The notes: generated from the letters alone by a model not told the origin. Counted from the stretch's first letter, positions 20,991 to 32,198 are shown. The stretch: 64,000 nucleotides of DNA from an uncultured Mycoplasmatales bacterium (GCA_910578525.1 CAJTRF010000003.1:1-64000); one strand, 5' to 3'. Numbers and translations: made by a program.

Positions 20991-22520
20991 ATGTCTTTTT
21001 CTAAAAGTAAAAAAATTAAAAATTTAGGTTTATTGGGATTAACTTTAACTTTAGTTATTCCTACAATGACTTTAACATCTTGTGGTAAAGTTTCACAATA
21101 TTATTTACCTGTATTAGTTGGTGGACCGAACAAAGCAAATAGTCCATTTAGAAATGCTGACACCTCTATAAAAGATGCAAACAATAATAATATTGATTAC
21201 ATTCCAAGTAATTATGATTATTATCTAAATCCATCTTCTACTTCTTCTGCAACTACTTTATACAGTTATGCTCAGCCATATGACTTATTACAAAGTGATT
21301 TAGACCCTTCTAATTTACCAAAAATGCAAGAAGAATGATATTCTTCAAACGATCAAAATGCATTTAGATTTACTTACACTACTAAAGATTCAAGTGATGA
21401 GACTAAGAAAATAAATCATTTTGCAGCTAGAAACTATAACATAGGTGCTACAACTTCAGCAGTTAATAGCATTTCATCAAACGCTTCTACTTTACTTAGT
21501 TACATGTTGTTCTACCAACTTCATATGGTAGATGGTTTCATTGCTGATAATGACCACAAGACTGATGATCTTAAAAAAATGTATGGCGGCAATGTAACTG
21601 GCTTAAATGATTTAACTTCTGCTAGTGCCAAAAAATTCCTTGAATTTAACTATGATTTATCAAATTCAATTTCAAGTTCTAAATCAAAATTAAAATTTGG
21701 TCAATCTGCGTGTGATATTGAAGTTTTGAACACTGGATTAGGAAGTAATCATTTTGGTTTCTTAACAAACTATGCTGATAAAACAGACATGTTAGATACA
21801 TCATATCCATATGCTGAAACAAAGCAAGATCCAGATGATGATACTAAACAAATTGTTTCAGGTTATAGATCAATTCCATTCTTATTTAATGTTAATAATT
21901 TAACATTCAATTGATACAACCCTGCCCCACCTAACAAAGATTTCTTACCTAACAATTGATTAATCACTGATAAATCAAAAGTAGATAATGCTGTTTCAAA
22001 TAGCAAAACATGAAATAAATTTTTTGATATCACAGGACAAACTACAAAAGAAGTAAGTTCATTAAATATGAAAGTTAATATCGAAAATTCTAGCATATCT
22101 ACTTCTGATTTTAGTTTTGACAAGTTCAACAAAGAACCATCATTAAAAAATTTAATTAACGGAACTAACATATATAATTCAACATTCGTTGGATTAGCTT
22201 CTTACACTTTATACACAATTACTAATGATCAAGACGGAACAGAAGTAAAAGAAAAAATTCCTGTTTTCACAGGAGTAACAGGAATTTATCCTTTATATTT
22301 TTTATTAGATGAAAATGTATACTCACCTAAGTCAGAAGATGATACATCTGTATATTTTTTAGACTCTAAAAAGTTAGAAGAAAAAGAAAGTAAATTAATT
22401 CAATTCTTAACAAATCGTAAATCTGATCCTACATCAGATTTAAATGGAATTAAATATTTCTTCTCTAAAAAGAATGGTAATGATTGAACTTGTGATGTTA
22501 ATAGTTTAATCACATACTAA
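20991..22520 (+). CDS. lipoprotein of unknown function
   Basis: 509 residues. A Lys-rich N-terminus, a hydrophobic stretch (12-28) and a lipobox-like TLTSC with Cys31 mark a prolipoprotein processed by signal peptidase II and anchored on the outer face of the membrane. The mature part is rich in Asn, Ser, Thr and Asp with many aromatic residues and no recognised domain. TGA-Trp codons are frequent. Its stop codon overlaps the ung start (TAATG), an odd coupling of a surface protein with a DNA repair gene. Confidence 0.85.
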
Positions 22521-23176
22521 TGGAGATTAATGTAAACACTTCTTGAAAAGAAGTAATTCAAAAAGAAACCAAGAAAGATTATTGAGATAAATTGTCTACT
22601 TTAGTAGATGAAGCTTATGCTAATAATATTTGCTATCCACCAAAAGAATTAATTTTCGCATGTTTCAATTATTTTGATTTTGAACACACTAAAGTAGTAA
22701 TTATTGGACAAGATCCATATTACATTCCTAAAATGGCTAACGGATTAGCTTTTGCTACTAGTAATGATAAATTGCCAATGTCTTTAAAGAATATTTATAA
22801 AGAATTAAAGTCAGATGTAAATGTTATAAAAACAGATGGTGATTTATCTAAATGAGCAAAACAGGGTGTTCTGTTATTGAATAATGCTTTAAGTGTTACA
22901 AAAGATAAACCAAACTCACATTTAAAATTTGGTTGGAACACTTTTACTAACAACATTATTAAAGAAATTGATAGAAACCTTAATGGAGTTATTTTTGTTT
23001 TATGAGGTAATTTTGCACAAGCAAAAGAAAAATTATTAACAAACAAAAATAATTATGTTTTGAAATCTGCTCATCCATCGCCTTTAAGTTGTTATCATGG
23101 GTTTTATGGTTGCAAACATTTTTCGAAGATTAATGAAATTTTAGAAAAAAATAATCAAAAGATAATTTTTTGATAA
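22520..23176 (+). CDS. ung: uracil-DNA glycosylase
   Basis: 218 residues of family 1 UDG. It shows the water-activating loop GQDPYYIPKMANGLAF (catalytic D65), LLLNNALSV and the minor-groove loop HPSPLS with catalytic His. It removes uracil from DNA. I chose the ATG at 22520 that overlaps the previous stop, because it adds the VNTSWKEVIQKE helix common to the family. Two early Trp residues are TGA codons. Confidence 0.95.
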
Positions 23177-23198
23177 ATATAATAATTTATAAATATGT

Positions 23199-24401
23199 AT
23201 GCTAAACACCCTAGCTTTTTTTAAAAACGGGAGTAACCAAAGTCAGTCTTCTATTAATTCAATAGATGTTATTGCTATTTTTGGAGCGTTTGTTTTAGCA
23301 ACAATTATCTTATTGTTTATTAAAAAGATTTACTATCGTTTATTTAAAAAACAACGTTACTACATCTTTCCTAAGATGTCGGTAAAAGGAATTACTAATG
23401 TTGCAATGGTAATTTCTATTTCTATTGCTTCAATTTTATTGTTAACAATTTTGTCTGCTGGATTTATGGCTGTAATCTTTAGGGCTTATCCAGGTTGAAG
23501 AAGTACTATTGAAGGAGTTCTAATTAAGATTGGTGGATTATTATTTGGACCAATCATTGGATTGTTTATTGGTGCATTTACAGACCTATTAACAGTAGGG
23601 ATTACAGCTGGTATGTTCCATTATGGTTATTTTATAGTAGCCATGGCATATGGGTATTTTTCAGGACTTATTAGAACAATAATTACTTTATCTAGAAAGA
23701 AAGAATTATCTTTCTTATCATTGTCATCATTGTTTATGGCATTGGTTTTTTGTTTACTACTTTGTTTTATTGTTTTTGTCAATGATTTAGATGTTTATAC
23801 AATTGGCTTATTTGGTGTTGATATAACATTTAGAAAAGAAACATTAGAAATTATTTTTTCATGTGTTTTTGTAATTGGTTTTATAAGTTTATGAATGCTA
23901 GGATTAACTTTAGATTTTTGAAAGATTGCTTATTCTTTCAAGAAATTTATTTATGACGTTAAATATATTGCCCCTATTAAAAAAAACAAACATAAATTAA
24001 TGCGTCAACATAATAGTCAAGCTATTGCAGACAAACATATTGATTGAGTTTGTAAAACAGAAAAAAAGAGACAACTGGCATTAAATGATTTAAATAAAAT
24101 TTCAAAGAGAATTGATTTTGATAAGATAACTGTTTGGTTTCATTATTTTGCACCAGTATTAGTAACAGTAATCACATGTGAAGCTATAGTTGAAGTCTTA
24201 ATCATGCCAGTATTTGACCTAGATTTTTCTACATTACCATATGATTACTGATTTGCATTCAGATTGTTAATGTTATGTTTTATGACACCAATTAATATCA
24301 TTATTATCTTCCCTATATATAGGATTGTTTCTCCATCAATGAAATATGATTACAACAAAGACATTGTTGAAAGTATTTATACACCAATCCACATCGACTA
24401 A
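23199..24401 (+). CDS. candidate ECF transporter substrate-binding (S) component
   Basis: 400 residues, mostly membrane helices. The central part reads EGVLIKIGGLLFGPIIGLF followed by IGAFTDLLTVGI, which matches the G-x-L-F-G-P-x-x-G...G...D-x-L pattern of FolT-like and other ECF S components. It is much longer than a normal S component (about 180-200 residues): there is an extra N-terminal helix pair and a Lys-rich cytoplasmic loop (about 245-305) before more helices. It would work with EcfA1A2T encoded at 9343-12162. The substrate, possibly a folate-like vitamin, is unknown. A TATAAT lies just upstream. Confidence 0.68.
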
Positions 24402-24402
24402 T

Positions 24403-24675
24403 ATGACAAAAGAACAATTAAAAGAAATAGCTAAAAAATATAAATTTGACCTTAATGAAGAACAGGCTGAAGTTCTTGCTAAGGATTTTTCAAAATTTTT
24501 AAGAAATTTAGAAAAGATGCAAACTATAAATGTATCAAATGTTCATGAAACAGATTATTGTGTTGATACTTCATGTAATACATTAAGAAAAGATGAACCG
24601 ATAATTGTAGAGCACCCAGAAGAATTCACTAAAAATGCTAAAAACAAATTAGAAAAATATATTACTATAAAATAA
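24403..24675 (+). CDS. gatC: aspartyl/glutamyl-tRNA amidotransferase subunit C
   Basis: 90 residues. The helical N-terminus (EQLKEIAKKYKFDLNEEQ), an LEKMQTINVSNVHET segment and a C-terminal LRKDEP...NAK region match GatC. It wraps around GatA and GatB in the transamidosome. The start at 24403 follows the previous stop by one base; an upstream in-frame ATG lies inside the previous gene. It overlaps gatA by one base. Confidence 0.92.
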   Translation: MTKEQLKEIAKKYKFDLNEEQAEVLAKDFSKFLRNLEKMQTINVSNVHETDYCVDTSCNTLRKDEPIIVEHPEEFTKNAKNKLEKYITIK

Positions 24676-26075
24676 TGAAACGCTCTTTAATACTTAAAAA
24701 ACACCAAGAACTTAAATCAGGAAAAATTAATATTTCTGATTTATATCATTCTTACCTAGAAAAGATTGAAAGTATTAAAGACACAAATTCTATCATTACT
24801 CCTGTTGAAGTTAATTTAAAACATTTTAAATTAACTGATAACCCATTAAGTGCTTGTTTTTATTCGTTAAAAGATAATGTATCTACAAAAGGTATAAGAA
24901 CCACAGGAGCTAGTAAAATGCTTGAGCATTATGTTCCTCCATATAGTGCAACTATATATGAGTTATTACAAAGTTCTAATGCTATTTTAACTTCAAAATG
25001 TAACTTGGATCAATTTGCAATGGCTGGAACGGGATTAGAGTCACCTTATGGTGAAGTATTAAACGTTTTAGACCATTCTAGAATTGCAGGTGGTAGTTCC
25101 TCAGGTAGTGTTAACTTAGTAGCTTCTGGTGCTGTTGATTTTGCAATTGGTAGTGATACAGGCGATTCCATTAGAAGACCTGCTTCGTTTTTAGGAGTAG
25201 TTGGTTACAAGCCAAGTTATGGTTTAGTCTCTCGTTATGGTGTTTTACCATATGCTCCAAGTCTTGATCATATTGGTGTGATTGCTAAAAGAGTTTCTGA
25301 TTGTGCTCTTGTGGCTGATCAAATTTGTCAATTTGACCCAAAGGACTACACAAGTCAAAAATTAGACCACCATTTCTTTGATGACCTAAAAGAATTAAAG
25401 AACATGAAGATTGCTGTCATTAGAGGAATAGAAGATGCTATTGCTCCAAATGAAAGAAAACTTTATCTAAATGCTTTAGATAAAATAAAAAAAGCAGGAC
25501 ATACAATTGTAGAAAAATCAACAGATTTTTCTTTATTAGATTCAATTGGTGTTGTTTATCAAGTGATTAGTAACGTTGAAGGGTTAAGTTGCTATGGGTC
25601 ATTTACTGGAATTCCATTTGGAGAAAATGTGGGCGGTAATGATTATGAATCTGTTACGTTTAATAACCGTAATACATTTTTTAACAGACAAGTTAAGAAA
25701 CGTTTTATTATGGGCGCATATGTAACTAGTGACACTAACTTTGAATTGGTTTACATTCATGCCAAGAAGGTAAGAACATTACTTATTAACTTAGTTAATA
25801 GTTTATTAGATGATGTAGATGGATTATTAATTCCATCTGCTTCATCAATTGCTCCAACAATTGAATCTATTAAAAAAGACATACACCATTGTAGTCATGC
25901 TGATGATTGTTTAATTTTAGGTAATTTTGCTGGATTACCATCAATTACTGTTCCATGTGGTGAATATAACAATATGCCTTATGGAATAAATATTAATTGT
26001 AAACAAAAACAAGATCAAAAAACTTTTGATATTGCTTACACAATAGAAGGAATACTAGGAGGTAAAAATGAATAA
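24675..26075 (+). CDS. gatA: aspartyl/glutamyl-tRNA amidotransferase subunit A
   Basis: 466 residues of the amidase-signature family. The catalytic triad is visible: Lys66 in YSLKDNVSTKG, cis-Ser in GGSSSGS (139-145) and nucleophile Ser165 in GSDTGDSIRRPAS. It releases ammonia from glutamine and passes it to GatB to convert Glu-tRNA-Gln to Gln-tRNA-Gln. The DTGDS version of the usual DTGGS is a small oddity. It overlaps gatB by 8 bases. No glnS is seen in the window, in keeping with this indirect route. Confidence 0.97.
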   Translation: MKRSLILKKHQELKSGKINISDLYHSYLEKIESIKDTNSIITPVEVNLKHFKLTDNPLSACFYSLKDNVSTKGIRTTGASKMLEHYVPPYSATIYELLQSSNAILTSKCNLDQFAMAGTGLESPYGEVLNVLDHSRIAGGSSSGSVNLVASGAVDFAIGSDTGDSIRRPASFLGVVGYKPSYGLVSRYGVLPYAPSLDHIGVIAKRVSDCALVADQICQFDPKDYTSQKLDHHFFDDLKELKNMKIAVIRGIEDAIAPNERKLYLNALDKIKKAGHTIVEKSTDFSLLDSIGVVYQVISNVEGLSCYGSFTGIPFGENVGGNDYESVTFNNRNTFFNRQVKKRFIMGAYVTSDTNFELVYIHAKKVRTLLINLVNSLLDDVDGLLIPSASSIAPTIESIKKDIHHCSHADDCLILGNFAGLPSITVPCGEYNNMPYGININCKQKQDQKTFDIAYTIEGILGGKNE

Positions 26076-27483
26076 TTTTTTACCAACAATTGGTATTGAA
26101 GTACATATTGCACTTAATACTAAGAGCAAAATGTTTTCTCCTAGTAGAAATAACCACAATGATCCGATTAATACTAACATCAATGAAATTGATTTAGCTT
26201 TACCAGGATCAATGCCTTCAGTTAATGAAATGGCTGTTGTAAAAGCCATTAGATTGGCAACTGCACTAAACATGAAGATTGATCAAAATGTAAGATTTGA
26301 TAGAAAGAATTATTTCTATCAAGATTTACCAAAAGGATTTCAAATTACACAACAATTTTATCCAATAGGAAAAGATGGAAAAATTGATATTTCTAATAAA
26401 TCAATTGGCGTGGAAAGAATCCACATGGAAGAAGATACTGCAAAGCAATTGATGATTGGTGATAAACTTTGCTTAGATTACAATCGTGCTGGTGTTCCTT
26501 TAATTGAAGTTGTATCTCGTCCTGATATTCATTCAGCAGTTGAAGCATATGAATATTTGAATAATTTAAAGAGAATAGTTTCTTTCTTAGACATCTCTGA
26601 TGCTAAGATGGAAGACGGATCAATGAGAGCTGACATTAATATCTCAATTGCTCCAAGAGGTTCTGACAAATTAGGAACTAAAGTTGAAATTAAAAACATC
26701 AACTCATTTAATAACATCATGAAAGCAATTGATTATGAAATTGATCGTCAATCTCAATTGTTGTTGACAAACAATGAAATAAAGCAAGAAACACGTAGAT
26801 GAGATGATGCTACAAAATCAACTGTTTTCATGCGTGCCAAAACAAATGCAATTGAATATTCATACTTTACTGAACCAAATATTATTCATATTTTATTAAC
26901 GACTGACTTTGTTAATAATGCAATTGGTACAATCAACAAATACCCAAGTGTTATTAAAAAAGAACTTGAAGATTTAAATATCAATTCTTCCTTAATAAAC
27001 TTATTGTTAGATGATTATGATCTTTATAAGATCTTTAATAAAGTAGCAACTACTTCTAACAATCCTACACAAGCTATCACATGAATTGTGATTGAATTAG
27101 TAGCTATCTTAAAAAAACAAGCAAAGTCATTAGAAATAATTTCTAATGAACAAATTGATTCAATTATTGAGATGATTTCATTAATTGATAAAGGCAAAAT
27201 TAATGGTAAGCAAGCTAAAACAATTTTTGAAAAAATTATTTTAGAAAATAAAAAACCTAAAGATTTAATTGAACAATTAGGATTTAAACAAATTACTGAT
27301 CAAAATGTAATTACTAATATTTTAAATAAAATTATTCAAAACAACCCTAATATGGTCCAACAGTATAATGAACGTCCTGAACGTGCAGAAAAATTCTTTA
27401 TTGGTCAATTAATGAAGGAAACTCATGGACAAGCTAACCCAGTTGTTTCTATGAAATTACTAAAAGAATTATTAAAAAAATAA
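26068..27483 (+). CDS. gatB: aspartyl/glutamyl-tRNA amidotransferase subunit B
   Basis: 471 residues. The N-terminal kinase-like domain has GIEVHIAL, LPGSMPSVN, the RKNYFYQDLPKGFQI motif and ERIHMEEDTAK, all GatB hallmarks. A helical and YqeY-type tail domain ends the protein (EKIILENKKPKDLI, ILNKIIQNNPN). It phosphorylates and amidates the misacylated tRNA. Two TGA-Trp codons split it if the standard code is used. It closes the gatCAB operon. Confidence 0.96.
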
Positions 27484-27491
27484 ATTTTATA

Positions 27492-27497
27492 TATAAT
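27492..27497 (+). promoter_or_regulatory. -10 box for rpsU
   Basis: TATAAT 9 bases after the gatB stop and about 35 bases before rpsU, which also has a ggtggtg Shine-Dalgarno-like element. Confidence 0.5.
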
Positions 27498-27532
27498 ATC
27501 TTACAAACATTAAAGGTGGTGAAAACAACAAG

Positions 27533-27706
27533 ATGTCTAAAGTAGTAGTTAAAGACGGTGAATTAAATGATGCACTAAAAAAATTTAGTCGTATTACTAG
27601 TGAAACTAGAAGAACCGCTCGTAAACACGAATATTACTTACGTCCAGGTCTTAGAGCTAAAGAAAAATCTAAAGAAGCTGCAAGATACAACAAACGTAAA
27701 TATTAA
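27533..27706 (+). CDS. rpsU: 30S ribosomal protein S21
   Basis: 57 residues, a normal S21 length. It begins MSKVVVKDGELNDALKKF and continues with ETRRTARKHEYYLRPG and a basic C-terminus. S21 sits near the anti-Shine-Dalgarno region of 16S rRNA. It is single-gene, bounded by its own promoter and a terminator. Confidence 0.95.
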   Translation: MSKVVVKDGELNDALKKFSRITSETRRTARKHEYYLRPGLRAKEKSKEAARYNKRKY

Positions 27707-27708
27707 TA

Positions 27709-27733
27709 AAATCCTCTTGATGAGGATTTTTTT
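27709..27733. terminator. bidirectional terminator after rpsU
   Basis: Stem aaatcctc/gaggattt with a 5-base loop, then a T-run on the + side and A-residues on the other. It also ends the leftward P-ATPase/TSCPD unit. Confidence 0.8.
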
Positions 27734-27735
27734 AT

Positions 27736-28002
27736 TTATTTTTTATATTCAATTAATGCTTGGGCGATCTGGTCAGGGCAACTTGTTCCTCTGCCTCTAC
27801 AATCAATTTCTTTAAGAGTATTAATTACTTCATCCACTGTTTTACCGATAACTAGTTTACTAACTGCCATTGTGTTACCTGGACAACCATTAGTAATTTT
27901 GCATGATTTAATAATATTGTTTTCAATATCAAAATCAAATTGAGTAGAACAAACTCCTCTAGGAGTGTAACTATATTTCATATAGTTATTATAACCACTC
28001 AT
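27736..28002 (-). CDS. TSCPD-domain small protein (TIGR03905-like)
   Basis: 88 residues. It has YTPRGVCSTQFDFDIE, GCPGNTMAVSKLVIG and CRGRGTSCPDQIAQAL, including the TSCPD motif and four conserved Cys residues. Related domains occur near the C-terminus of some ribonucleotide reductases. The standalone family has no established function; metal binding through the cysteines is likely. Starts at 28002 (overlapping the upstream P-ATPase gene by 14 bases) or 27981 (MKYSYTPRG) are both possible. Confidence 0.8.
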   Translation of the reverse strand: MSGYNNYMKYSYTPRGVCSTQFDFDIENNIIKSCKITNGCPGNTMAVSKLVIGKTVDEVINTLKEIDCRGRGTSCPDQIAQALIEYKK

Positions 28003-30652
28003 GAAAAGCTTTCTTGTAGAAAAGCTTGCCTAATTGAGCGGTGCAACAATAACCAAAAGAAATAGCTAATGCATAACCAATCATTTCTGGACAGTTGTGA
28101 GATAATGAAGAGAATCCTCCGAAGTTAAGATCGGGAATTACTACAAACATTATTCCGATTAATGTTAGACTTGTAATTGATAATGTAATTGGTAAACTTG
28201 GTCTTGATTGAAATAGTGGAATTTTACTTGTTCTTAATACTAGAACAACTCCCATTTGAGTTAATAAGCTTACTAAGAATCAACCTGTTTGAAACAAACT
28301 AAGTGTTTCTTCATTACCACCCCAATTTAATCCATATCTCATAATAGCAAATGTTGATATATCAAAAATAGTACTAATAGGGCCTATAAACAACATAAAT
28401 TTTAAAATGCTTATAGCATTTCAATTTTGTGGTTTTTCAAAGTATTCTTTATCTACATGATCTCACGGTAAAGCAAATTGACAGAAGTCTGAAATCATAT
28501 TAAGAATTAAAATTTGGATTGATTGCATTGGTTCAAATCTTAATCAGATAGTAGCAATCAACATACTTAATACATTTCCGAAGTTACTTGAAACTGTCAT
28601 CTTAATGTACTTAATAATATTGGCAAATGTTTTTCTACCTTCAATGATTCCATTTTCAAGAACCATAAGGTTCTTCTCCAATAAAATAATGTCTGCACAT
28701 TCTTTAGCGATATCAACTGCAGTATCAACTGATATTGCAATATCAGCAGCTCTCATGGCAGGTGCATCATTAATACCATCTCCCATAAAACCAACTATAT
28801 GTTTTTTAGATTTAATAGCTAATACTACACGTTCTTTTTGTTCAGGGGATAATTTAGCAAAAACGTTAACATCCATTACAACATCTTTTAATTCATCATC
28901 ATTCATATTTTCAATATCTGAGCCTAATAAGATTTTGTCAACTTTAATACCAACTTTTTTACAAATATACTTTGTAATTAATTCATTGTCACCAGTTAAT
29001 ACTTTAACTTTTGTACCTCTATTTTGCATTGCTTTAATAGCACCTGCTGCTGACATTTTAGGTGGGTCTAACAAAGCGATATAACCAATTAAACATAAGT
29101 TCTTTTCATCGCCTACATTAAAACCATCTTTTTTATTGAATTTATCATTGTTAATAGCAATCGCTATTACTCTCATACCTTCTTCAGATAAATCATTGAT
29201 AGTTTCTTTAATTTTCATTTTTAATTTATCATCCAATGGTTTACGTTCTCCATTAATTTCAGCATAAGAACATACTGAAACAATTTCTTCAATAGCACCT
29301 TTAGTTACCAATTGGGTTTCGCCTGCTTTGTCTTGTAAGACAACACTCATTCTTCTTCTTTGAAAGTCAAAAGGAATTTCGTCAATTTTCTTAAAGTTTA
29401 ATACTTCTTCATTTAAACCACATTCATTAGCTTTATCAATAATTGCTAAGTCTAATAAATTTTTTAAACCAGTTTGGTAATAACTATTTAAAAAACCATA
29501 AACTAAAACTCTATTGTCTTCTTTACCGTTTAAGTTAATATGACGTTCAAGAACAATTCTGTCTTCTGTTAATGTTCCTGTTTTATCAGTACATAAAACA
29601 TCCATTGCTCCAAATGATTGAATAGCATTTATTTTTTTTACAATAATTTTTTGTTTAGATAACTTAAACGATTCTTTAGCTAAATTAACTGTAACAATCA
29701 TTGGAAGCATTTCTGGAGTGATTCCAACTGCAACTGCTAATGTGAATTCAAGTGCTTCTATTCATCCGTTTTTATTAACAATGGTACCACTTAAAATAAA
29801 AATTATTAACGCTAATACAAGCATTGTACAGATCAGTAAAGTACTTACTGATCTAATACCTTTGTCAAAATTTGTTTTAGGCTTTTTGTTTTGAATACTT
29901 TTAGCTACTTTACCAAAATATGTTCCTTGGCCAACTGAAATTACTATTCCCTTAGCAGTACCGCTTGATACTGTTGTACCCATAAAACACAAATTGTTTC
30001 GATCTAAAGCTTGTTGAGAATCGGAATTATTAGTAGCAAACTTTTCAATAGGTTCTGATTCACCTGTTAGTGCTCCTTGAGACACGAATAAGTCTTTAGC
30101 ATTAATAATCTTTAGATCTGCAGGAATCATGTCTCCTGCTGCTAAATGGATAATATCACCCACACATACATCTGCAATCGGAATTTCTTTTTTAACACCT
30201 TCTCTTTCAACCGCAGTTGTAGTAGTAATCATTTTTTTAAGTTTTTCAGACGAATTGAAACTTCTAATTTCTTGGAAGAATCTAATTCCAGAAGAAATTA
30301 ATACCATTGCAATGATAATACCGAAACAGATTCAACTATCTCTACTAATTGAGTGATCTGGTCCTGGTATTGCAATATTTAATACTGCAATAACCATTAA
30401 AACAATAGAGAATGGAGTAAAGATGGCAGAAGCTAACATTTTTATTTTTTGAAATTTTTGCTTAGCAACAACAGAGTTGTTACCCATCTTTTCTAAATTT
30501 TTTTCTACTTGTTTTTGAGTTAAACCAGTGTTGGTAGAATTTAATTGTTTTATAGTCTTATCTATTGGTTGACTAGAAAACTCTAACAACATCTTGTTGT
30601 AAGTTTGAGAGATTGTAGGTTTTTTAAAACTTTTATTTCTTTGCTTTTTCAT
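27989..30652 (-). CDS. mgtA: P-type cation ATPase, MgtA-like
   Basis: 887 residues. The actuator domain contains QGALTGESEPIEKF; the phosphorylation site is CTDKTGTLTED (Asp356); the hinge has LTGD and GFMGDGINDAPAM. SSGIRFFQEIRS near helix 2 and the lack of heavy-metal CPx motifs resemble the MgtA/MgtB (P3B) group, which takes up Mg2+. Membrane helices flank these domains, with a C-terminal block of helices. A long leader with pairing potential lies upstream. Ca2+-type specificity cannot be excluded, but the P3B-like motif spacing favours Mg2+. Confidence 0.88.
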
Positions 30653-30654
30653 AA

Positions 30655-30780
30655 TCTTTCTGTTTTTTATAGAAAGACCATGAGATTTACAATTTAAACT
30701 AATAGATAGAATTAATGAATGAACTATCTACTAATATATAAATGCAACTCCACAGGTCCATACATTAATTCCTTTCTTAT
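30655..30780 (-). promoter_or_regulatory. long structured 5' leader of the MgtA-like ATPase gene
   Basis: From the likely start near 30780 the leader runs about 128 bases. On the mRNA it can form a hairpin with arms at 30724-30730 and 30703-30709 (seven pairs) and a second hairpin (arms 30671-30677 and 30655-30661, seven pairs). The 3' arm of the second, AGAAAGA, is the only Shine-Dalgarno-like element and ends two bases before the ATG. A four-base ggtc/gacc pairing could close the whole fold. It does not match the M-box consensus as I know it. Confidence 0.5.
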
Positions 30781-30786
30781 GTGTCT

Positions 30787-30792
30787 ATTATA
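30787..30792 (-). promoter_or_regulatory. -10 box of the MgtA-like ATPase gene
   Basis: TATAAT on the minus strand about 135 bases before the start codon, preceded by an AT-rich segment without a clear -35. Confidence 0.5.
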
Positions 30793-30849
30793 TTAATAAA
30801 ATATAAAATGTAAAATATGTTTATAATATTTTAAATAATAAAACAAATT

Positions 30850-31011
30850 ATGGCAGTTAAAAGACAAGTAAGACTTGAATGCACAGTATGCAAACATATT
30901 AATTATTTGACATACCGTAATCCTAAGTCTACACCTGAAAAATTAGAACTTAAGAAATTTTGCAAACATTGCAGAAAAACTACTCTTCACAAGGAAACTA
31001 AGGCTAAGTAA
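30850..31011 (+). CDS. rpmG: 50S ribosomal protein L33
   Basis: 53 residues. It has RQVRLECTVCKHINYLTYRNPKSTPEKLELKKFC and CKHCRKTTLHKE. The four Cys residues make it the zinc-binding L33 type. A TATAAT at 30822-30827 serves as promoter. The stop overlaps the peptidase start (TAATG). Confidence 0.96.
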   Translation: MAVKRQVRLECTVCKHINYLTYRNPKSTPEKLELKKFCKHCRKTTLHKETKAK

Positions 31012-32069
31012 TGAATGCTAGTTCTCTTTCTTATAAAGAAACTAAAGTTTTAGAGTTATTAAATAAAAATAAAGCCGACGGTTTTATTTTTATTTCTACC
31101 TATAACAGATTTTGAATTACTGGAGTGAATACTACTTTTGGTTACGCAATAGTAATTAAAAATAATGTTTATTATTTAATTGATGCTCGTGACTATGAAT
31201 GTTGCAAGAGCCAATTAAAAAATATTAAATGTGTTTTATATAAAACACCATCTGATTTAAATAAATTAATTAAACAACTTAAAATTAAAACATTGATGTT
31301 TGAAAGAGACTATATCTCTTACATTGATTTTAATGATGTATTAAAACCATTAAAAATTAAATTGATTCCAGCTGACACAATGATTTTAAGAGCGCAAAAA
31401 ACTAAAGAAGAAATTGCTTTTATAAAAAAGTCAATGGATATTGCTGTTAGAGCAATTGATTTTATTAAAAAAACCATTAAACCTGGAATGACAGAATTAA
31501 TGGTAAAACAAGCACTAACTGTTAAGATGATAGCAGAAGGAGCAACTGCCACTAGTTTTGATTTAATAGTTGCTTTTGGTGAAAATACTGCTAATCCACA
31601 TCACCAATCAACCAATAGAATATTAAAGAAAAATGAATTTATCACTTGTGATATTGGCTGTATTTACAAAGGATATTGCTCAGATATTACAAGAACATTT
31701 TGGCTAGGCAAACCTTCTAAGAAAATGTTAGAAATGTATAACCTTGTTTTACAAGCAAACAAAAAAGGTATTGCTGCAGCAAAAGTAGGTATTTTAGGGA
31801 GTAAACTAGATGCAGTTTGTAGAGATCATATTTCTGCAAACAAAAAATATGCTAATTTATTTGTTCACGGAACAGGGCACGGTGTTGGTATCGAAATTCA
31901 TGAATTACCAAATGTTAAACCGACATATCATCAACCTATTTTAGATAATTCAATAATTACTATTGAACCTGGAATATATGAACCAGGATTCGGTGGAGTG
32001 AGAATTGAAGACTCGATCCTTGTTACTAAAAAAGGTGTTGAAGTATTAACGGCTAAAGCTACTAAATAA
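31011..32069 (+). CDS. pepP: M24-family aminopeptidase (Xaa-Pro type)
   Basis: 352 residues. An N-terminal creatinase-like domain is followed by the pita-bread fold with the five metal ligands: two Asp in CDIGCIYKGYCSDITRTF, His in HGTGHGVGIEIHE, Glu in TIEPGIY and Glu in VRIEDSI. It removes N-terminal residues before proline and helps recycle peptides. One TGA-Trp lies in the N-terminus. It overlaps rpmG by one base and ends at a terminator. Confidence 0.93.
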
Positions 32070-32070
32070 A

Positions 32071-32105
32071 AAAATGCAAGAATGACTCTTGCATTTTGTT
32101 TTTTA
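32071..32105. terminator. terminator after pepP
   Basis: Ten-pair stem aaaatgcaag/cttgcatttt with a 7-base loop and a downstream T-rich run. It lies between pepP and the convergent tRNA-Ser. Confidence 0.8.
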
Positions 32106-32109
32106 TAAA

Positions 32110-32198
32110 TGGCGGAGACGATGGGACTCGAACCCATGCACCGTAGAACGATCTAACACCTTAGCAGGGTGTCCTCTTAACCACTTGAGTACGTCTCC
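32110..32198 (-). tRNA. tRNA-Ser (anticodon GCU)
   Basis: Minus-strand class II tRNA of 89 bases. The acceptor is GGAGACG/CGUCUCC, the anticodon stem ACACC/GGUGU with loop CUGCUAA gives GCU, and a long variable arm follows. The discriminator is G and CCA is encoded at 32110-32112. Confidence 0.95.

Noticed and set aside
30653..30780. M-box magnesium riboswitch before the MgtA-like gene
   Set aside because: The conserved GGTGAGGCTCCT-type core and the GCTGCTGCCC region are absent, so I report it only as an unrecognised leader.
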